A DNA stretch of 64,000 bases from Skermania sp. ID1734 (GCF_007489285.1 NZ_VLIY01000012.1:62001-126000); one strand, 5' to 3'. Shown: positions 8,200 to 17,693, counted from the first letter of the stretch. Numbers and translations are program-made. Notes: a model not told the origin generated them from the sequence alone.

Positions 8200-9033
8200 T
8201 TACTCTCCCAACTCGATAGGTGCACCGACGAGCGAGCCGTATTCGGTCCAGCTGCCGTCGTAGTTCTTGACGTTCTCGTGGCCGAGCAATTCCTTGAGCA
8301 CGAACCAGGTGTGCGAAGACCGCTCGCCGATGCGGCAGTAGGCGATGGTGTCCTTGCTGCCATCCAGGCCGGCTTCCTTGTAGATCTCGGTCAGCTCGGC
8401 GTCGGACTTGAAGGTGCCGTCCTCGTTCGCGGCCTTGCTCCACGGCACATTGATCGCGCTCGGGATGTGACCCGGACGCTGGCTCTGCTCCTGCGGGAGG
8501 TGGGCGGGAGCGAGAATCTTGCCGGTGAACTCGTCGGGCGAACGGACGTCGACCAGGTTCTTGTTGCCGATGGCGTCGATGGCCTCGTCGCGGAACGCGC
8601 GGATCGACAGGTCCGGCTCGGCGGCCTTGTACTGGGTGGCCTCACGGGTCACGACATCGCGGGACAACGGGCGACCGTCGAGCTCCCACTTCTTGCGACC
8701 ACCGTCGAGCAGCTTCACGTCGTCGTGGCCGTAGAGCTTGAAGTACCAGTACGCGTAGGCGGCGAACCAGTTGTTGTTGCCGCCGTAGAGGATGACGGTG
8801 TCGTCGTTGGCAACGCCGCGCGCCGACAGCAGGTCGGAGAACTGCTCCCGGTTGACGAAGTCGCGGCGAATCGGGTCCTGCAGATCCTTGCGCCAGTCGA
8901 GCTTGATGGCGCCTTCGATGTGACCGCCGTCGTAGGCGCTGGTGTCCTCATCGACCTCGATGAAGACAGTCTTGGGGGCGTGCAGGTTCTGCTCGGCCCA
9001 GTCTGCGGAGACTAGGACGTCGGAGCGAGCCAT
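8200..9033 (-). CDS. sseA: Thiosulfate sulfurtransferase (rhodanese, SseA/CysA2 type)
   Basis: A 277-residue tandem rhodanese. The inactive first domain spans residues about 5-125 and the catalytic second domain about 150-270, with the active-site loop CRIGERS (Cys233), the thiosulfate-type consensus CRxGxRS. It transfers the sulfane sulfur of thiosulfate to cyanide or thiol acceptors. The start is supported by AAAGGA a few bases upstream. It lies between DUF4395 and DUF1416 in a sulfur operon whose first product is probably the poly-Cys leader at 9723-9812. Confidence 0.93.
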   Translation of the reverse strand: MARSDVLVSADWAEQNLHAPKTVFIEVDEDTSAYDGGHIEGAIKLDWRKDLQDPIRRDFVNREQFSDLLSARGVANDDTVILYGGNNNWFAAYAYWYFKLYGHDDVKLLDGGRKKWELDGRPLSRDVVTREATQYKAAEPDLSIRAFRDEAIDAIGNKNLVDVRSPDEFTGKILAPAHLPQEQSQRPGHIPSAINVPWSKAANEDGTFKSDAELTEIYKEAGLDGSKDTIAYCRIGERSSHTWFVLKELLGHENVKNYDGSWTEYGSLVGAPIELGE

Positions 9034-9076
9034 TGGTGTCCTTTCGTGTTACTGACTTGCGATTACCAGGCAGCGC

Positions 9077-9592
9077 TCAGGCTGCACGTTCGGTGGTGCT
9101 CACGTTGTTGCGGCGCAGCCGGGCTACCAGCGGATATATCTGGCAACCCAGGCAGACACCGAACGCGGCGTTGAGGAACGCCGCGAACAACGCGAAGCCG
9201 GTGAAGATGGCTCCGATCACGGGCGGGCCCGCGACAAAGCCGAGAAAGGCGATAGCGGCAAAGACGAAGCCCAGGAGCTGAGCGAACCGCAAGGGTGCGA
9301 CCGGCTCCTTCTCGGTGGGCTTGCCCAGTCGCGGCGCGACGAACTTGCCATACAGCCGGCCGTAGGGGCTGCGGCGGGGGCCGACGGCGGCGCCGACGGC
9401 GAAGACGATGGCCTGCAGGCCGACGAGCACCGCCGCTGCGGCCGTGGAAAAAGCCGCCGCGACAAACACCGCGACGAGCACGGTGGTGGTGACCCACGCG
9501 GCAAAGCGCGGACCACGCACGTCGACCTGATCCGCGGCAACCCCGACCGGCGCACTGGACTCGGTGGATGTGGTGAATTGATCGGTTGACAC
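9077..9592 (-). CDS. DUF4395 membrane protein
   Basis: A 171-residue protein with four hydrophobic segments (about residues 32-50, 53-68, 103-120, 125-145) and a conserved cytosolic CLGCQ motif near residue 150. This is the DUF4395 family, often encoded beside rhodanese or thioredoxin genes. The Cys pair suggests a thiol or sulfur-transfer role in the membrane, which is inference. The GTG start at 9592 has AGGAG about eight bases upstream. It is the first full-length gene after the leader peptide. Confidence 0.75.
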   Translation of the reverse strand: MSTDQFTTSTESSAPVGVAADQVDVRGPRFAAWVTTTVLVAVFVAAAFSTAAAAVLVGLQAIVFAVGAAVGPRRSPYGRLYGKFVAPRLGKPTEKEPVAPLRFAQLLGFVFAAIAFLGFVAGPPVIGAIFTGFALFAAFLNAAFGVCLGCQIYPLVARLRRNNVSTTERAA

Positions 9593-9722
9593 TGGAAATA
9601 CTCCTGGCGCTGAACAATAGAAATACTGCGGGCGCGCGAAAACACGCGACGGTGGATCACCGAAACGCTCGTACCGTGCGATCAGCTAATTGCTGGCAGC
9701 GAGGAAGGCGTCGACCTGGCGA

Positions 9723-9812
9723 TCAGCGACAGATACGACAGCAACAACCGCCGAGGCGGCACAGATCTACTGCGCGGCGACGAGTGAGCATGAGCTCGCG
9801 GCGGGTTTGCAC
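9723..9812 (-). CDS. Leaderless poly-cysteine leader peptide (attenuator ORF)
   Basis: A 29-residue frame starts at GTG 9812, exactly seven bases after a TAGACT -10 box, so the transcript should begin at the start codon (leaderless). The peptide contains the conserved RRRAVDLCR stretch and five cysteines, at positions 18, 23, 24, 25 and 28, three of them consecutive. Such peptides are known in mycobacteria as cysteine-responsive attenuators: ribosome stalling when cysteine is short raises expression of the downstream sulfur operon. The downstream genes here are DUF4395, sulfurtransferase and DUF1416. A small CGGTG/CACCG hairpin (9650-9662) lies in the 130-base leader. An internal ATG at 9791 would give 22 residues. 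Confidence 0.8.
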   Translation of the reverse strand: MQTRRELMLTRRRAVDLCRLGGCCCRICR

Positions 9813-9819
9813 GTCACGC

Positions 9820-9825
9820 AGTCTA
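9820..9825 (-). promoter_or_regulatory. -10 box of the leaderless sulfur operon promoter
   Basis: TAGACT on the minus strand ends seven bases before GTG 9812, the spacing expected for a leaderless actinobacterial transcript. No strong -35 match is seen; a T/A-rich TTTAAA lies about 16 bases upstream. Confidence 0.55.
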
Positions 9826-9874
9826 CCTGCTTTCTGGATGATTTAAACGCCGGGAGCCCGATAGGCGCAGGTAA

Positions 9875-10309
9875 CTAGCCGCTGAGCGGCTGGAGCGCGT
9901 TGCGCAGATCGGCCGCGGACGGCACCCCGGAGATCCGGAACAGCTGGCTGTCGGCGCCGTCGAAGATGAACGTCGTCGGCAACGACAGGACGCCCAGTTC
10001 CCTTGCCAGCGAGGGATTTTCGTCGATGTCGAGTTCCACCTCCCGGGGCGGCCGAGGGTGCTGGGCGAGCTCGCCGATCACCTGCCCGACCACCCGGCGA
10101 ACCGCCGCGCACGGACCGCACCAGTCCGCCGAAAAATGCAGCACGGTCGGTTCGCGCTCGCCAACACCGGCGGCTGCCAGCAGCGCGACCCGCTCGTCGG
10201 CGGGCGCATCCGCGGCCACCTGCCGGACCTGGCCGGCGCGGGCACGTAACCACAGCCCGGCTCCGCACGCCACGAGGAGGACGACGACAAGGATGATGAT
10301 TTGGATCAT
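9875..10309 (-). CDS. thiX: Membrane-anchored thioredoxin-family protein (ThiX-like)
   Basis: A 144-residue protein with an N-terminal hydrophobic anchor (residues 2-20) and a thioredoxin fold carrying WCGPC (63-67) and the cis-proline segment SLPTTF. The position between the sulfurtransferase block and lmeA matches ThiX of M. tuberculosis (Rv0816c). It is probably a thiol-disulfide exchange protein at the membrane. Its start lies four bases after the lmeA stop, so it is the second gene of an lmeA-thiX unit. Confidence 0.85.
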   Translation of the reverse strand: MIQIIILVVVLLVACGAGLWLRARAGQVRQVAADAPADERVALLAAAGVGEREPTVLHFSADWCGPCAAVRRVVGQVIGELAQHPRPPREVELDIDENPSLARELGVLSLPTTFIFDGADSQLFRISGVPSAADLRNALQPLSG

Positions 10310-10313
10310 TGCG

Positions 10314-11093
10314 TTAAGGCCGCTGCAGTTCGTCGAGGTTGATCCTCACATTGTCCCCCGAACCCTCGATCACGATCTGGGAGCCCTCCGCGGACACCTT
10401 CGTCGGCACCAGGCCGAACGGCAACTGCTTGGGATCGATCATCCGGTCGAACATGCCCAGCACCGTTGCCCGGTCCGGTCCGGTGGTCACGGCTACAGGT
10501 TGGGCTTGCGAACCGGTGTAGAAATCGGACGCAAAGACCCGGATCTGGCTGCCGTCGAGCAGCAGATCGGCCTGCACGCTCACCTTCGTGGGAACCCCGG
10601 CTACCGGCACGGTTCCCGTCAGGACGACGCCACCCGTGGTGGTCATACCGGACCCGCCCGACCCGCCCGTGCCGTCGGACTTGTCGGCCGGCGCGGCGGA
10701 AATCTGCAGGTCGGGAATGCCGAACATCTGGCCCAGTTCGGTGGCGTCGATCTCCATCCGGCCGGACACATGGTCGACGGGGACCGAATGAATCCGCCCA
10801 TCCACCAGGTCGCCAGCCGGTATCGACACGCCGTTGAGCGTCGCCTCGACGGTGATTTCGCCCTTGATGTCGCTGCGCACCGCCCGCGCGCGGATCTCGA
10901 CGTTGCGGTACTTGCCCTCGGCGGCCTGACTCAGGAACGGAAAACCGTGGATGGTCACCTCGGGATCGGCGCTGAGGTCTCCGCCCTCGCGAAGGATCCG
11001 CGAGACCCGGTATTCGGAGTAGGCCGCCGCGGCGAAGTCCACGACGACCACGAGTCCCACCAGGCAAACGAGCCCGATGATGAGTTTGCGCAT
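10314..11093 (-). CDS. lmeA: LmeA-family phospholipid-binding lipoprotein-like protein (DUF2993)
   Basis: A 259-residue protein. Residues 3-23 form a hydrophobic signal or anchor, and the rest is a DUF2993 beta-rich domain (repeated segments such as VTIHGFPFL and a C-terminal SQIVIEGSGDNVRINLDEL). LmeA of M. tuberculosis (Rv0817c) binds phospholipid and is needed for mature lipomannan. The start at 11093 begins MRKLIIGLV. It is divergent from glnR, with 144 bases between the starts holding both promoters. The open frame extends far upstream, but that part is antisense to glnR and mshD. Confidence 0.87.
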   Translation of the reverse strand: MRKLIIGLVCLVGLVVVVDFAAAAYSEYRVSRILREGGDLSADPEVTIHGFPFLSQAAEGKYRNVEIRARAVRSDIKGEITVEATLNGVSIPAGDLVDGRIHSVPVDHVSGRMEIDATELGQMFGIPDLQISAAPADKSDGTGGSGGSGMTTTGGVVLTGTVPVAGVPTKVSVQADLLLDGSQIRVFASDFYTGSQAQPVAVTTGPDRATVLGMFDRMIDPKQLPFGLVPTKVSAEGSQIVIEGSGDNVRINLDELQRP

Positions 11094-11237
11094 TCGACCA
11101 TTGTGACGGAAACGCAATTGCGCATTCGCGGGGCAGCAGCCACGTAGCGCGCTGACCTGCGACAGGCGCGCTACTCTTGCACCCGATACTGCCGTCGTTA
11201 GCGGACACGTCGCTGCGCTCACGTGGAGGGAGGTTCG

Positions 11238-12005
11238 ATGGAACTTCTCCTGCTTACCTCCGATCCGAACCCGGATTCGGTGTTGCCGTCGTTGTCGCTG
11301 CTGGCGCATACGGTCCGCCCGGCGCCGACCGAAGTCTCCTCGTTGCTGGAGGCCGGCAGCGCCGACGTGGCGCTCGTCGACGCCCGGACCGACCTCGCGG
11401 CCGCCCGCGGCCTGTGCCGGTTGCTCGGCACCACCGGCTCCGCCGTGCCGGTCGTCGCCGTGTTGACCGAAGGCGGACTGGTGGCGGTCAACCCCGATTG
11501 GGGTCTCGACGACATCCTCTTGCCGGGAACCGGGCCGGCCGAGCTGGATGCGCGGTTGCGGTTGTTGGTGGGCCGCAGTGGCGGCGCGATCAACCCGGAG
11601 ACCGCCGGAAAGATCACGCTCGGGGAACTCGTCATCGACGAGGGCACATATACGGCCCGGCTGCGGGGGCGTCCGCTCGACCTCACCTACAAGGAGTTCG
11701 AGCTGCTCAAGTACCTCGCCCAACACGCTGGTCGGGTTTTCACTCGTGCCCAGTTGTTGCAAGAGGTGTGGGGTTACGACTTCTTCGGCGGCACGCGCAC
11801 GGTCGACGTGCACGTCCGGCGGTTGCGCGCCAAATTGGGTTCGGAATACGAATCGCTCATCGGCACCGTCCGCAATGTCGGTTACAAGGCGGTGCGGCCC
11901 AGCCGCTCGGCGAGCCGGCCCGATGGCCCTGCCGCCAGCAGCAACGTCGACAACGCCGACGACAGCGACGATGCTGCCGACTACGCGCCGGTCAACGGCT
12001 CCTGA
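11238..12005 (+). CDS. glnR: GlnR-type OmpR-family transcriptional regulator of nitrogen metabolism
   Basis: A 255-residue orphan response regulator. The N-terminal receiver-like domain (residues 1-115) keeps LVDAR but appears to lack the full acidic phosphorylation pocket, as in GlnR. The C-terminal winged helix (about 125-222) contains [15 protein letters not shown] and GTVRNVGYK. GlnR controls nitrogen assimilation genes in actinobacteria. The ATG at 11238 follows GGGAGG with ideal spacing; a GTG at 11223 lies before that ribosome binding site and is rejected. The divergent lmeA and downstream mshD match Rv0817c-Rv0819. Confidence 0.88.
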   Translation: MELLLLTSDPNPDSVLPSLSLLAHTVRPAPTEVSSLLEAGSADVALVDARTDLAAARGLCRLLGTTGSAVPVVAVLTEGGLVAVNPDWGLDDILLPGTGPAELDARLRLLVGRSGGAINPETAGKITLGELVIDEGTYTARLRGRPLDLTYKEFELLKYLAQHAGRVFTRAQLLQEVWGYDFFGGTRTVDVHVRRLRAKLGSEYESLIGTVRNVGYKAVRPSRSASRPDGPAASSNVDNADDSDDAADYAPVNGS

Positions 12006-12008
12006 TCG

Positions 12009-12902
12009 ATGACCTGGCACGCGGAGGTCGGTCCGGCGCAGGCGCGCCACATCATCGACCTCGTCGACGCGGCGACGGTCGCCGACGGCACGGCGCCGAT
12101 TTCTGAGCAGGCCGTCGCGTCGCTGGCGGCCGGATCGGCAGCCCGGCACCTGATCTGGGACTTTGACGGTCAGCTCGCCGGCTACGCGAATCTCGTTCCC
12201 GGTCGCGACGAACACCCGCCGATGGCTGAGGTCGTGGTGGCGCCAGCCCAGCGCAATCACGGCATCGGCACCAAACTGGTGGATGCCGCACTCGCGGCCG
12301 GCGGTCCGGGGGCCCGGGTGTGGGCGCACGGCAATCTGCCTGCGGCCCAAGCTGTTGCGCGACGGCTCGAGCTGGAACCCGTGCGTCAGCTGCTCCAATC
12401 GCGGCGCGCGATGGCTACCGCTCTGCCGGAAGTAGAAGTGCCGGCAGGGGTTTCGGTGCGCACGTACGCGGGCCCCGACGACGACGCCGAGATCCTGCGG
12501 GTGAACAACGCCGCGTTCGCCTGGCACCCCGAGCAGGGTGGCTGGACCGAGCAGGAGGTCGCGTCGCGAAGGGCCTCGGACTGGTTCGACCCGGCCGGAC
12601 TCTTCCTGGCGACGGACGAACACGGGAAGTTGCTCGGTTTTCACTGGACCAAAATTCACCGCACTGCCGAGCCCGCCGTCGGCGAGGTGTACGTGGTTGC
12701 GGTCGATCCCGGTGCGCAGGGCCGTGGGCTGGGCAGATTACTCACGCTGGTCGGATTGCAGTACCTGCACGAGCACGGTTTGCCAGCGGTAATGCTGTAC
12801 GTCGAAGCAGACAACGTCGCTGCCGTGCGGACATATCGAGCGCTCGGATTTGAGACCTTCCACACAGACGTTGCCTACGCGCGCCGGACAAACCCGGCAT
12901 AA
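12009..12902 (+). CDS. mshD: Mycothiol synthase (acetyl-CoA:Cys-GlcN-Ins acetyltransferase)
   Basis: A 297-residue protein of two tandem GNAT domains (residues about 5-140 and 150-297), with acetyl-CoA-binding signatures such as RNHGIGTKL and GRGLGRLL. MshD catalyses the last step of mycothiol synthesis, acetylation of the cysteinyl ligand. The start is three bases after the glnR stop, so it is in the glnR transcript. The gene order matches Rv0818-Rv0819. A PHO box follows it. Confidence 0.92.
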   Translation: MTWHAEVGPAQARHIIDLVDAATVADGTAPISEQAVASLAAGSAARHLIWDFDGQLAGYANLVPGRDEHPPMAEVVVAPAQRNHGIGTKLVDAALAAGGPGARVWAHGNLPAAQAVARRLELEPVRQLLQSRRAMATALPEVEVPAGVSVRTYAGPDDDAEILRVNNAAFAWHPEQGGWTEQEVASRRASDWFDPAGLFLATDEHGKLLGFHWTKIHRTAEPAVGEVYVVAVDPGAQGRGLGRLLTLVGLQYLHEHGLPAVMLYVEADNVAAVRTYRALGFETFHTDVAYARRTNPA

Positions 12903-12912
12903 CCGCGCGCTG

Positions 12913-12934
12913 TTCATTCTCCGTTCACCCACGC
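12913..12934 (+). promoter_or_regulatory. PHO box upstream of pstSCAB
   Basis: Two adjacent 11-bp direct repeats, GTTCATTCTCC and GTTCACCCACG, match the actinobacterial PhoP operator pattern (GTTCACC-like units every 11 bp). They sit about 83 bases before the pstS start and after mshD, so phosphate limitation should induce the pst operon. Confidence 0.7.
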
Positions 12935-13016
12935 GGGACCGTCTGTCCACCACGCCCGCTTAGGTTTCGTCATGGGCAGCGCCGTGCTGTCACTGGAGAA
13001 ACCTTGGAGGACATAG

Positions 13017-14141
13017 GTGAACCTCAAGCGCAGTAGCGCCGTACTCGGCGTGGTCGCTATCGGTGCCGTCGCCCTCAGCGCCTGCGGAACGGACAACAAC
13101 ACCAACAGCGCCGGCGCGAGCAGTGCAGTGGCCAATTCGACGGCGTCGTGCGAGGGCAAGGCCAGGCTTTCCGGCGCGGGCTCGTCCGCGCAGAAGAACG
13201 CGATGGACGCCTTCACCGCGGCCTACATCGCGGCCTGCTCCAACAAGGGCAAGACGGTCAACGTCGCCTACAACCCGAGCGGTTCCGGCGACGGGCGCAC
13301 CCAGTTCATCGCCAAGCAGATCGACTTCGCCGGGTCCGACTCGGCGATCAAGGACGAGCAGGCCGCGCAGGCCAAGGCTCGCTGCGGGGGCAACGACGCC
13401 TGGAACATCCCGCTGGTGTTCGGGCCGGTGGCGCTCGCCTACCACCTCGACGGCGTCGACAATCTGGTTCTCAACGGCGAGGTCGCCGCGAAGATCTTCA
13501 ACGGCGCCATCAAGAAGTGGAACGACCCGGCGATCGCCGCGCTGAACCACGGCGTCGCCCTGCCGGATCAGAACATCACCGTGTTCTTCCGGTCGGACTC
13601 GTCGGGCACCACCGACAACTTCCAGCAGTTCCTCGCGGCCGCATCACACGGCGCCTGGACCCAAGGTGCTGGCTCGGACTTCCGCGGTGGGACGGGACAG
13701 GGCGCGAAGGGCTCGGCCGGTGTGGCGCAGGGCGTTGCCACCACCCCGGGTTCGATCACCTACGTCGAAAAGTCGTTCGCAGACCAGAACAAGCTGACCG
13801 CCGCCCGCCTCGACAGCGGGTCGGGGCCGGTCGCGCTGAGCACGGCGAGCGCCAGCAAGGCGATCGACGCAGCGCAGTTCAAGAATCCCAACGGCAACGA
13901 CCTGGCTCTGGACCTCAAATCCACCTACACCAGCAAGGAGCCGGGCGTGTACCCGCTCATTCTGGCGACCTACGAGGTGGTGTGCTCCAAGGGGTACGAC
14001 CCGGACACCGCCACCGCGGTCAAGTCCTTTCTGACCAGCGCCGTCAACGAGGGCCAGAGCGGGCTCGCCGACCTAGGCTATGTCCCGCTGCCGCAGCACT
14101 TCAAGGAAAAGGTCGCTGCGTCGATCAACGCGATGGGCTGA
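13017..14141 (+). CDS. pstS: Phosphate-binding lipoprotein PstS
   Basis: A 374-residue lipoprotein. The signal peptide ends in the lipobox LSAC with Cys23 as the lipidated residue. The mature protein has the PstS motifs SGAGSSAQ, YNPSGSGDGR and FRSDSSGTTDN that bind phosphate. It feeds phosphate to PstCA. The GTG start at 13017 follows TTGGAGG about eight bases upstream. It is first in pstSCAB under the PHO box. Confidence 0.95.
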   Translation: MNLKRSSAVLGVVAIGAVALSACGTDNNTNSAGASSAVANSTASCEGKARLSGAGSSAQKNAMDAFTAAYIAACSNKGKTVNVAYNPSGSGDGRTQFIAKQIDFAGSDSAIKDEQAAQAKARCGGNDAWNIPLVFGPVALAYHLDGVDNLVLNGEVAAKIFNGAIKKWNDPAIAALNHGVALPDQNITVFFRSDSSGTTDNFQQFLAAASHGAWTQGAGSDFRGGTGQGAKGSAGVAQGVATTPGSITYVEKSFADQNKLTAARLDSGSGPVALSTASASKAIDAAQFKNPNGNDLALDLKSTYTSKEPGVYPLILATYEVVCSKGYDPDTATAVKSFLTSAVNEGQSGLADLGYVPLPQHFKEKVAASINAMG

Positions 14142-14206
14142 TCAGGTGCGAAGCATGGCCATCGCCACCGGGCCTTATATTCGATGACTAGGAAAAGTGA
14201 GCGCAC

Positions 14207-15283
14207 ATGAGTGAGGCGCCGACCCAGTCCAAGCGGCTGGTCTACGGTCCCGCATACCGCGAGGCTGCCAGCCATGCGGAGTTGATCGGCGATTCCCAGT
14301 TGCGCGGACCAGGACAACCGGAGGCCCCTATCACATCTGGGAAGAATTCTCCGGCCGGCAAACGCAGCCGGCCTGGTGACCGCATCTTCACCACGTTCGC
14401 TTCCGGCTCGGCCATCTTCATCACGGTGCTCATCGCCGCGATCGGCTTTTTCCTGGTGTGGCGAGCGGTCCCGGCCCTGCGCCGGGACCAGGTCAACTTC
14501 CTGACCAGCCGAACCTGGAACACCACCAACATCGATGCGATGGCATTCGGGGTGTTGGACCTGTTCCAGTGCACGGTGCTGGTGTCGTTCTTCGCGCTGC
14601 TGCTCGCCATGCCCGTCGCGCTGGGGATCGCCATCTTCCTGACGCAATACGCGCCCCGAACGGTGAGCAGACCGTTGGCATATGTCGTTGACCTGTTGGC
14701 GGCGGTCCCGTCCATCGTGTTCGGGTTGTGGGGCCTGCTCGTGCTGGCACCGGCGATCCGGCCGCTGGCGGTGTGGCTCAACACCCACCTCGGCTGGATC
14801 TTCCTGTTTTCCTCGGGCAGCGGTTCGGTGCCCGGCGGCGGAACGATTTTCACCGCCGGCATCGTGCTGGCAGTAATGATTCTGCCGATCATCACTGCCG
14901 TCACCCGCGAGGTCTTCGCCCAGACACCGGCCGCGCAGATCGAGGCTGCACTGGCCCTGGGCGCGACCCGCTGGGAGGTCGTGAAAACCACGATCATTCC
15001 GTTTGGCAAGTCCGGGTACATCAGCGGTTCGATGCTGGGTCTCGGGCGTGCGCTGGGGGAGACGATGGCCCTGTACCTGATTCTGCGGACGACGTCGCAG
15101 GCCTTCAGTTGGTCACTGTTCGACGGCGGCGCGACGATCGCGTCGAAGATCGCGCTCGGCTATGCGGAGTTCAACAACAACATTCAGGCGGGCGCCTACA
15201 TCGCGGCCGGTCTGGTGTTGTTCATCCTGACCTTCGCGGTCAACGCGCTGGCCCGGACCGCGGTCGCCGGAAAGCGGCCCTGA
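14207..15283 (+). CDS. pstC: Phosphate ABC transporter permease PstC
   Basis: A 358-residue permease with a hydrophilic N-terminal tail of about 60 residues, then six membrane segments. The permease coupling loop EAALALGATRWEVV lies near residues 245-258. It pairs with PstA in the phosphate channel. The gene starts 65 bases after pstS. Confidence 0.95.
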   Translation: MSEAPTQSKRLVYGPAYREAASHAELIGDSQLRGPGQPEAPITSGKNSPAGKRSRPGDRIFTTFASGSAIFITVLIAAIGFFLVWRAVPALRRDQVNFLTSRTWNTTNIDAMAFGVLDLFQCTVLVSFFALLLAMPVALGIAIFLTQYAPRTVSRPLAYVVDLLAAVPSIVFGLWGLLVLAPAIRPLAVWLNTHLGWIFLFSSGSGSVPGGGTIFTAGIVLAVMILPIITAVTREVFAQTPAAQIEAALALGATRWEVVKTTIIPFGKSGYISGSMLGLGRALGETMALYLILRTTSQAFSWSLFDGGATIASKIALGYAEFNNNIQAGAYIAAGLVLFILTFAVNALARTAVAGKRP

Positions 15284-15296
15284 GGAAGGTGGCACT

Positions 15297-16211
15297 GTGA
15301 TGGCTCATCTGACCACCTTGGATCGCCCGCTCAAGCGGGCGACCTTCCAGGGCGTCGGCCTGCGGCGGCGGGTTGCTGATCTGACCGCGACCGTGCTGGT
15401 CACCCTCTGCGTGCTGGTGGCCCTCGTGCCGCTCGTGTGGGTCTTGTGGACGGTGCTCGCCAAGGGCTTTCCGGCGATTGTGACCGCTACCTGGTTCAGC
15501 CATTCCTTCAGCGGCCTGTCGGCCGCGTCGCCCGGTGGCGGTGTCTATCACGCGCTGGTCGGCACCTTGCTACAAGGCCTGGTGTGTGCGCTGATTTCCA
15601 TCCCGCTGGGCATCTTCGTGGCCATCTACCTAGTCGAATACTCCGGCGGCGGGAAGCTCGGCAAGCTCACCACGTTCATGGTGGACATCCTCAGCGGCGT
15701 GCCGTCGATCGTGGCCGCGCTGTTCATTTACGCCCTGTGGGTGGCGACCTTCGGGCTGCCGAAGTCCGCGTTCGCGGTGTCTCTGGCGCTCGTGTTGTTG
15801 ATGGTTCCGGTGATCGTGCGCAGCACCGAGGAGATGCTGCGCATCGTGCCGCAGGACCTGCGCGAAGCGTCCTATGCGCTCGGCGTGCCGAAGTGGAAGA
15901 CAGTGGCCCGCATCGTAATTCCGACGGCCCTGCCGGGCACCATCACCGGCGTCATGCTGGCCTTGGCGCGTGTGCTCGGCGAGACGGCGCCGCTGCTGAT
16001 CCTGGTCGGCTATGCGCCGTTCATCAACTACGACATGTTCCAGGGCGAGATGGGCACGCTGCCGGGCGTGATGGTCGCCGAAATGAACAATCCGACTCAG
16101 GCCGGCGCGAACCGGATCTGGGGAGCGGCGCTGACCCTGATTCTGGTGATCGCGGTGCTGAACGTCGTCGCCAAGATCGTCGGTCACTTCTCCTCGGTGC
16201 GGGCGAAATGA
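15297..16211 (+). CDS. pstA: Phosphate ABC transporter permease PstA
   Basis: A 304-residue permease with six membrane segments. The coupling loop EASYALGVPKWKTV lies near residues 190-203. GGAAGG lies 7-10 bases before GTG 15297 and ATG 15300, either of which could be the start. It follows pstC by 13 bases and precedes pstB by 34. Confidence 0.95.
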   Translation: MMAHLTTLDRPLKRATFQGVGLRRRVADLTATVLVTLCVLVALVPLVWVLWTVLAKGFPAIVTATWFSHSFSGLSAASPGGGVYHALVGTLLQGLVCALISIPLGIFVAIYLVEYSGGGKLGKLTTFMVDILSGVPSIVAALFIYALWVATFGLPKSAFAVSLALVLLMVPVIVRSTEEMLRIVPQDLREASYALGVPKWKTVARIVIPTALPGTITGVMLALARVLGETAPLLILVGYAPFINYDMFQGEMGTLPGVMVAEMNNPTQAGANRIWGAALTLILVIAVLNVVAKIVGHFSSVRAK

Positions 16212-16245
16212 CCATAAACTTATCCGACACCGTTAGGAAGCTCTG

Positions 16246-17022
16246 ATGGCCAAGCGTCTGGACCTCAAGGACGTCAATATCTACTACGGCAAATTCCATG
16301 CCGTGGCCGACGTCGGGTTGTCCGTGCCGCCGCGCAGCGTCACGGCGTTCATCGGGCCGTCGGGCTGTGGCAAGTCGACCGTGCTGCGCACATTGAACCG
16401 GATGCACGAGGTGACACCCGGCGCCCGGGTGGAGGGCGCGATCCTGCTCGACGGCGAGGACATCTACGCCCCGACCGTCGACCCGGTCGGTGTCCGCCGC
16501 ACCATCGGGATGGTGTTTCAGCGACCGAACCCGTTCCCCACCATGTCGATTCGCGACAACGTGGTGGCCGGGCTCAAGCTGCAGGGCGTGCGTAACCGCA
16601 AGGAACTCGACGAGGTCGCCGAGCAGTCGCTGCGCGGCGCGAACCTGTGGAACGAGGTCAAGGACCGGTTGGACAAGCCCGGCGGCGGCCTCTCCGGTGG
16701 TCAGCAGCAACGGCTGTGCATCGCGCGCGCCATCGCGGTCGAGCCGGACGTGCTCCTCATGGATGAGCCGTGCTCGGCGCTGGACCCGATCTCCACGCTG
16801 GCGATCGAGGACCTGATCACCGAACTCAAGAAGGAGTTCACCATCGTGATCGTCACGCACAACATGCAGCAGGCGGCGCGGGTGAGCGACCAGACGGCGT
16901 TCTTCAACCTCGAGGCCACCGGTAAGCCGGGCCGGCTGGTCGAGATCGACGACACGGAGAAGATCTTCTCGAACCCGTCCAAGAAGGCGACCGAGGACTA
17001 CATCTCCGGCCGATTCGGCTAA
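16246..17022 (+). CDS. pstB: Phosphate ABC transporter ATPase PstB
   Basis: A 258-residue ABC ATPase: Walker [10 protein letters not shown] near residue 37, signature LSGGQQQRL near 148, Walker [14 protein letters not shown] near 168 and the switch His in IVTHNMQQA. It energises PstCA. The stop codon overlaps that of the convergent phoU, so no terminator fits between them. Confidence 0.95.
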   Translation: MAKRLDLKDVNIYYGKFHAVADVGLSVPPRSVTAFIGPSGCGKSTVLRTLNRMHEVTPGARVEGAILLDGEDIYAPTVDPVGVRRTIGMVFQRPNPFPTMSIRDNVVAGLKLQGVRNRKELDEVAEQSLRGANLWNEVKDRLDKPGGGLSGGQQQRLCIARAIAVEPDVLLMDEPCSALDPISTLAIEDLITELKKEFTIVIVTHNMQQAARVSDQTAFFNLEATGKPGRLVEIDDTEKIFSNPSKKATEDYISGRFG

Positions 17023-17693
17023 CGAGCCGGAAGTTCGTGGGTTTCCTCGGCGCTCGGCATCCGGCCGGTCGCCAGGAAGATGACCCGCCGGCCTACCTCG
17101 ACGGCATGGTCGGCAAAACGCTCGTAGAAGCGGCCCAGCAATGTCACGTCCACGGCCGCGGCGACGCCGTGCTTCCACTCGCGGTCCATGAGCACGGTGA
17201 ACAGGTGGCGGTGCAGGTCGTCCATTGCCTCGTCCTCGTCCCGCAACCGCGCGGCGCGTTCCGGATCACGAGTATCGAGCACTTCCTTGGCGGCGGCCCC
17301 GAGTGACACGGCGATCCGGCCCATCTCGGCGAAGTAACCGTTTACTTCCTCAGGCAAGACGTGATTGGGGTGGCGCCGACGGGCGATCTTCGCGACGTGC
17401 AGCGCCAGCGCGCCCATTCGGTCCACATCGGCCACGATTTGGATTCCCGAGACGACTTGTCGAAGGTCGCCGGCCACCGGCGCCTGCAGGGCCAGCAACG
17501 CGAAGGCCTTCTCCTCGGCAACCACGGCAAGTTCGGCGATGCGGTCGTACTCGGTGATGACTTCTTCGGCCAACGACAGGTCTGCCTGCAGCAATGACTG
17601 GGTGGCGCGTTCCATGGCGTTGCCGGCCAGTCCCGCCATCTCGCCGAGCAGGCCAGCCAACTCCGCCATTCGTCCCTTGTAAGCCGCGCGCAT
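17019..17693 (-). CDS. phoU: Phosphate-signalling protein PhoU
   Basis: A 224-residue all-helical protein with the two PhoU three-helix repeats (metal-binding type segments EYDRIAELA and [14 protein letters not shown]). PhoU restrains the Pst transporter and its sensor kinase when phosphate is plentiful. The ATG at 17693 (MRAAYKGRM) matches the family N-terminus; an in-frame GTG at 17705 is possible. It is transcribed toward pstB, with overlapping stops and its own PHO box upstream. It corresponds to phoY2 of M. tuberculosis by position. Confidence 0.92.
   Translation of the reverse strand: MRAAYKGRMAELAGLLGEMAGLAGNAMERATQSLLQADLSLAEEVITEYDRIAELAVVAEEKAFALLALQAPVAGDLRQVVSGIQIVADVDRMGALALHVAKIARRRHPNHVLPEEVNGYFAEMGRIAVSLGAAAKEVLDTRDPERAARLRDEDEAMDDLHRHLFTVLMDREWKHGVAAAVDVTLLGRFYERFADHAVEVGRRVIFLATGRMPSAEETHELPAR

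Noticed and set aside
9650-9662. CGGTG/CACCG hairpin as a proven attenuator terminator
   Set aside because: Only five base pairs and no T-run; mentioned as part of the leader but not called as a terminator.
11094-12659. Long minus-strand frame upstream of lmeA
   Set aside because: It is the complement of glnR and mshD; the LmeA signal-like N-terminus begins at 11093.
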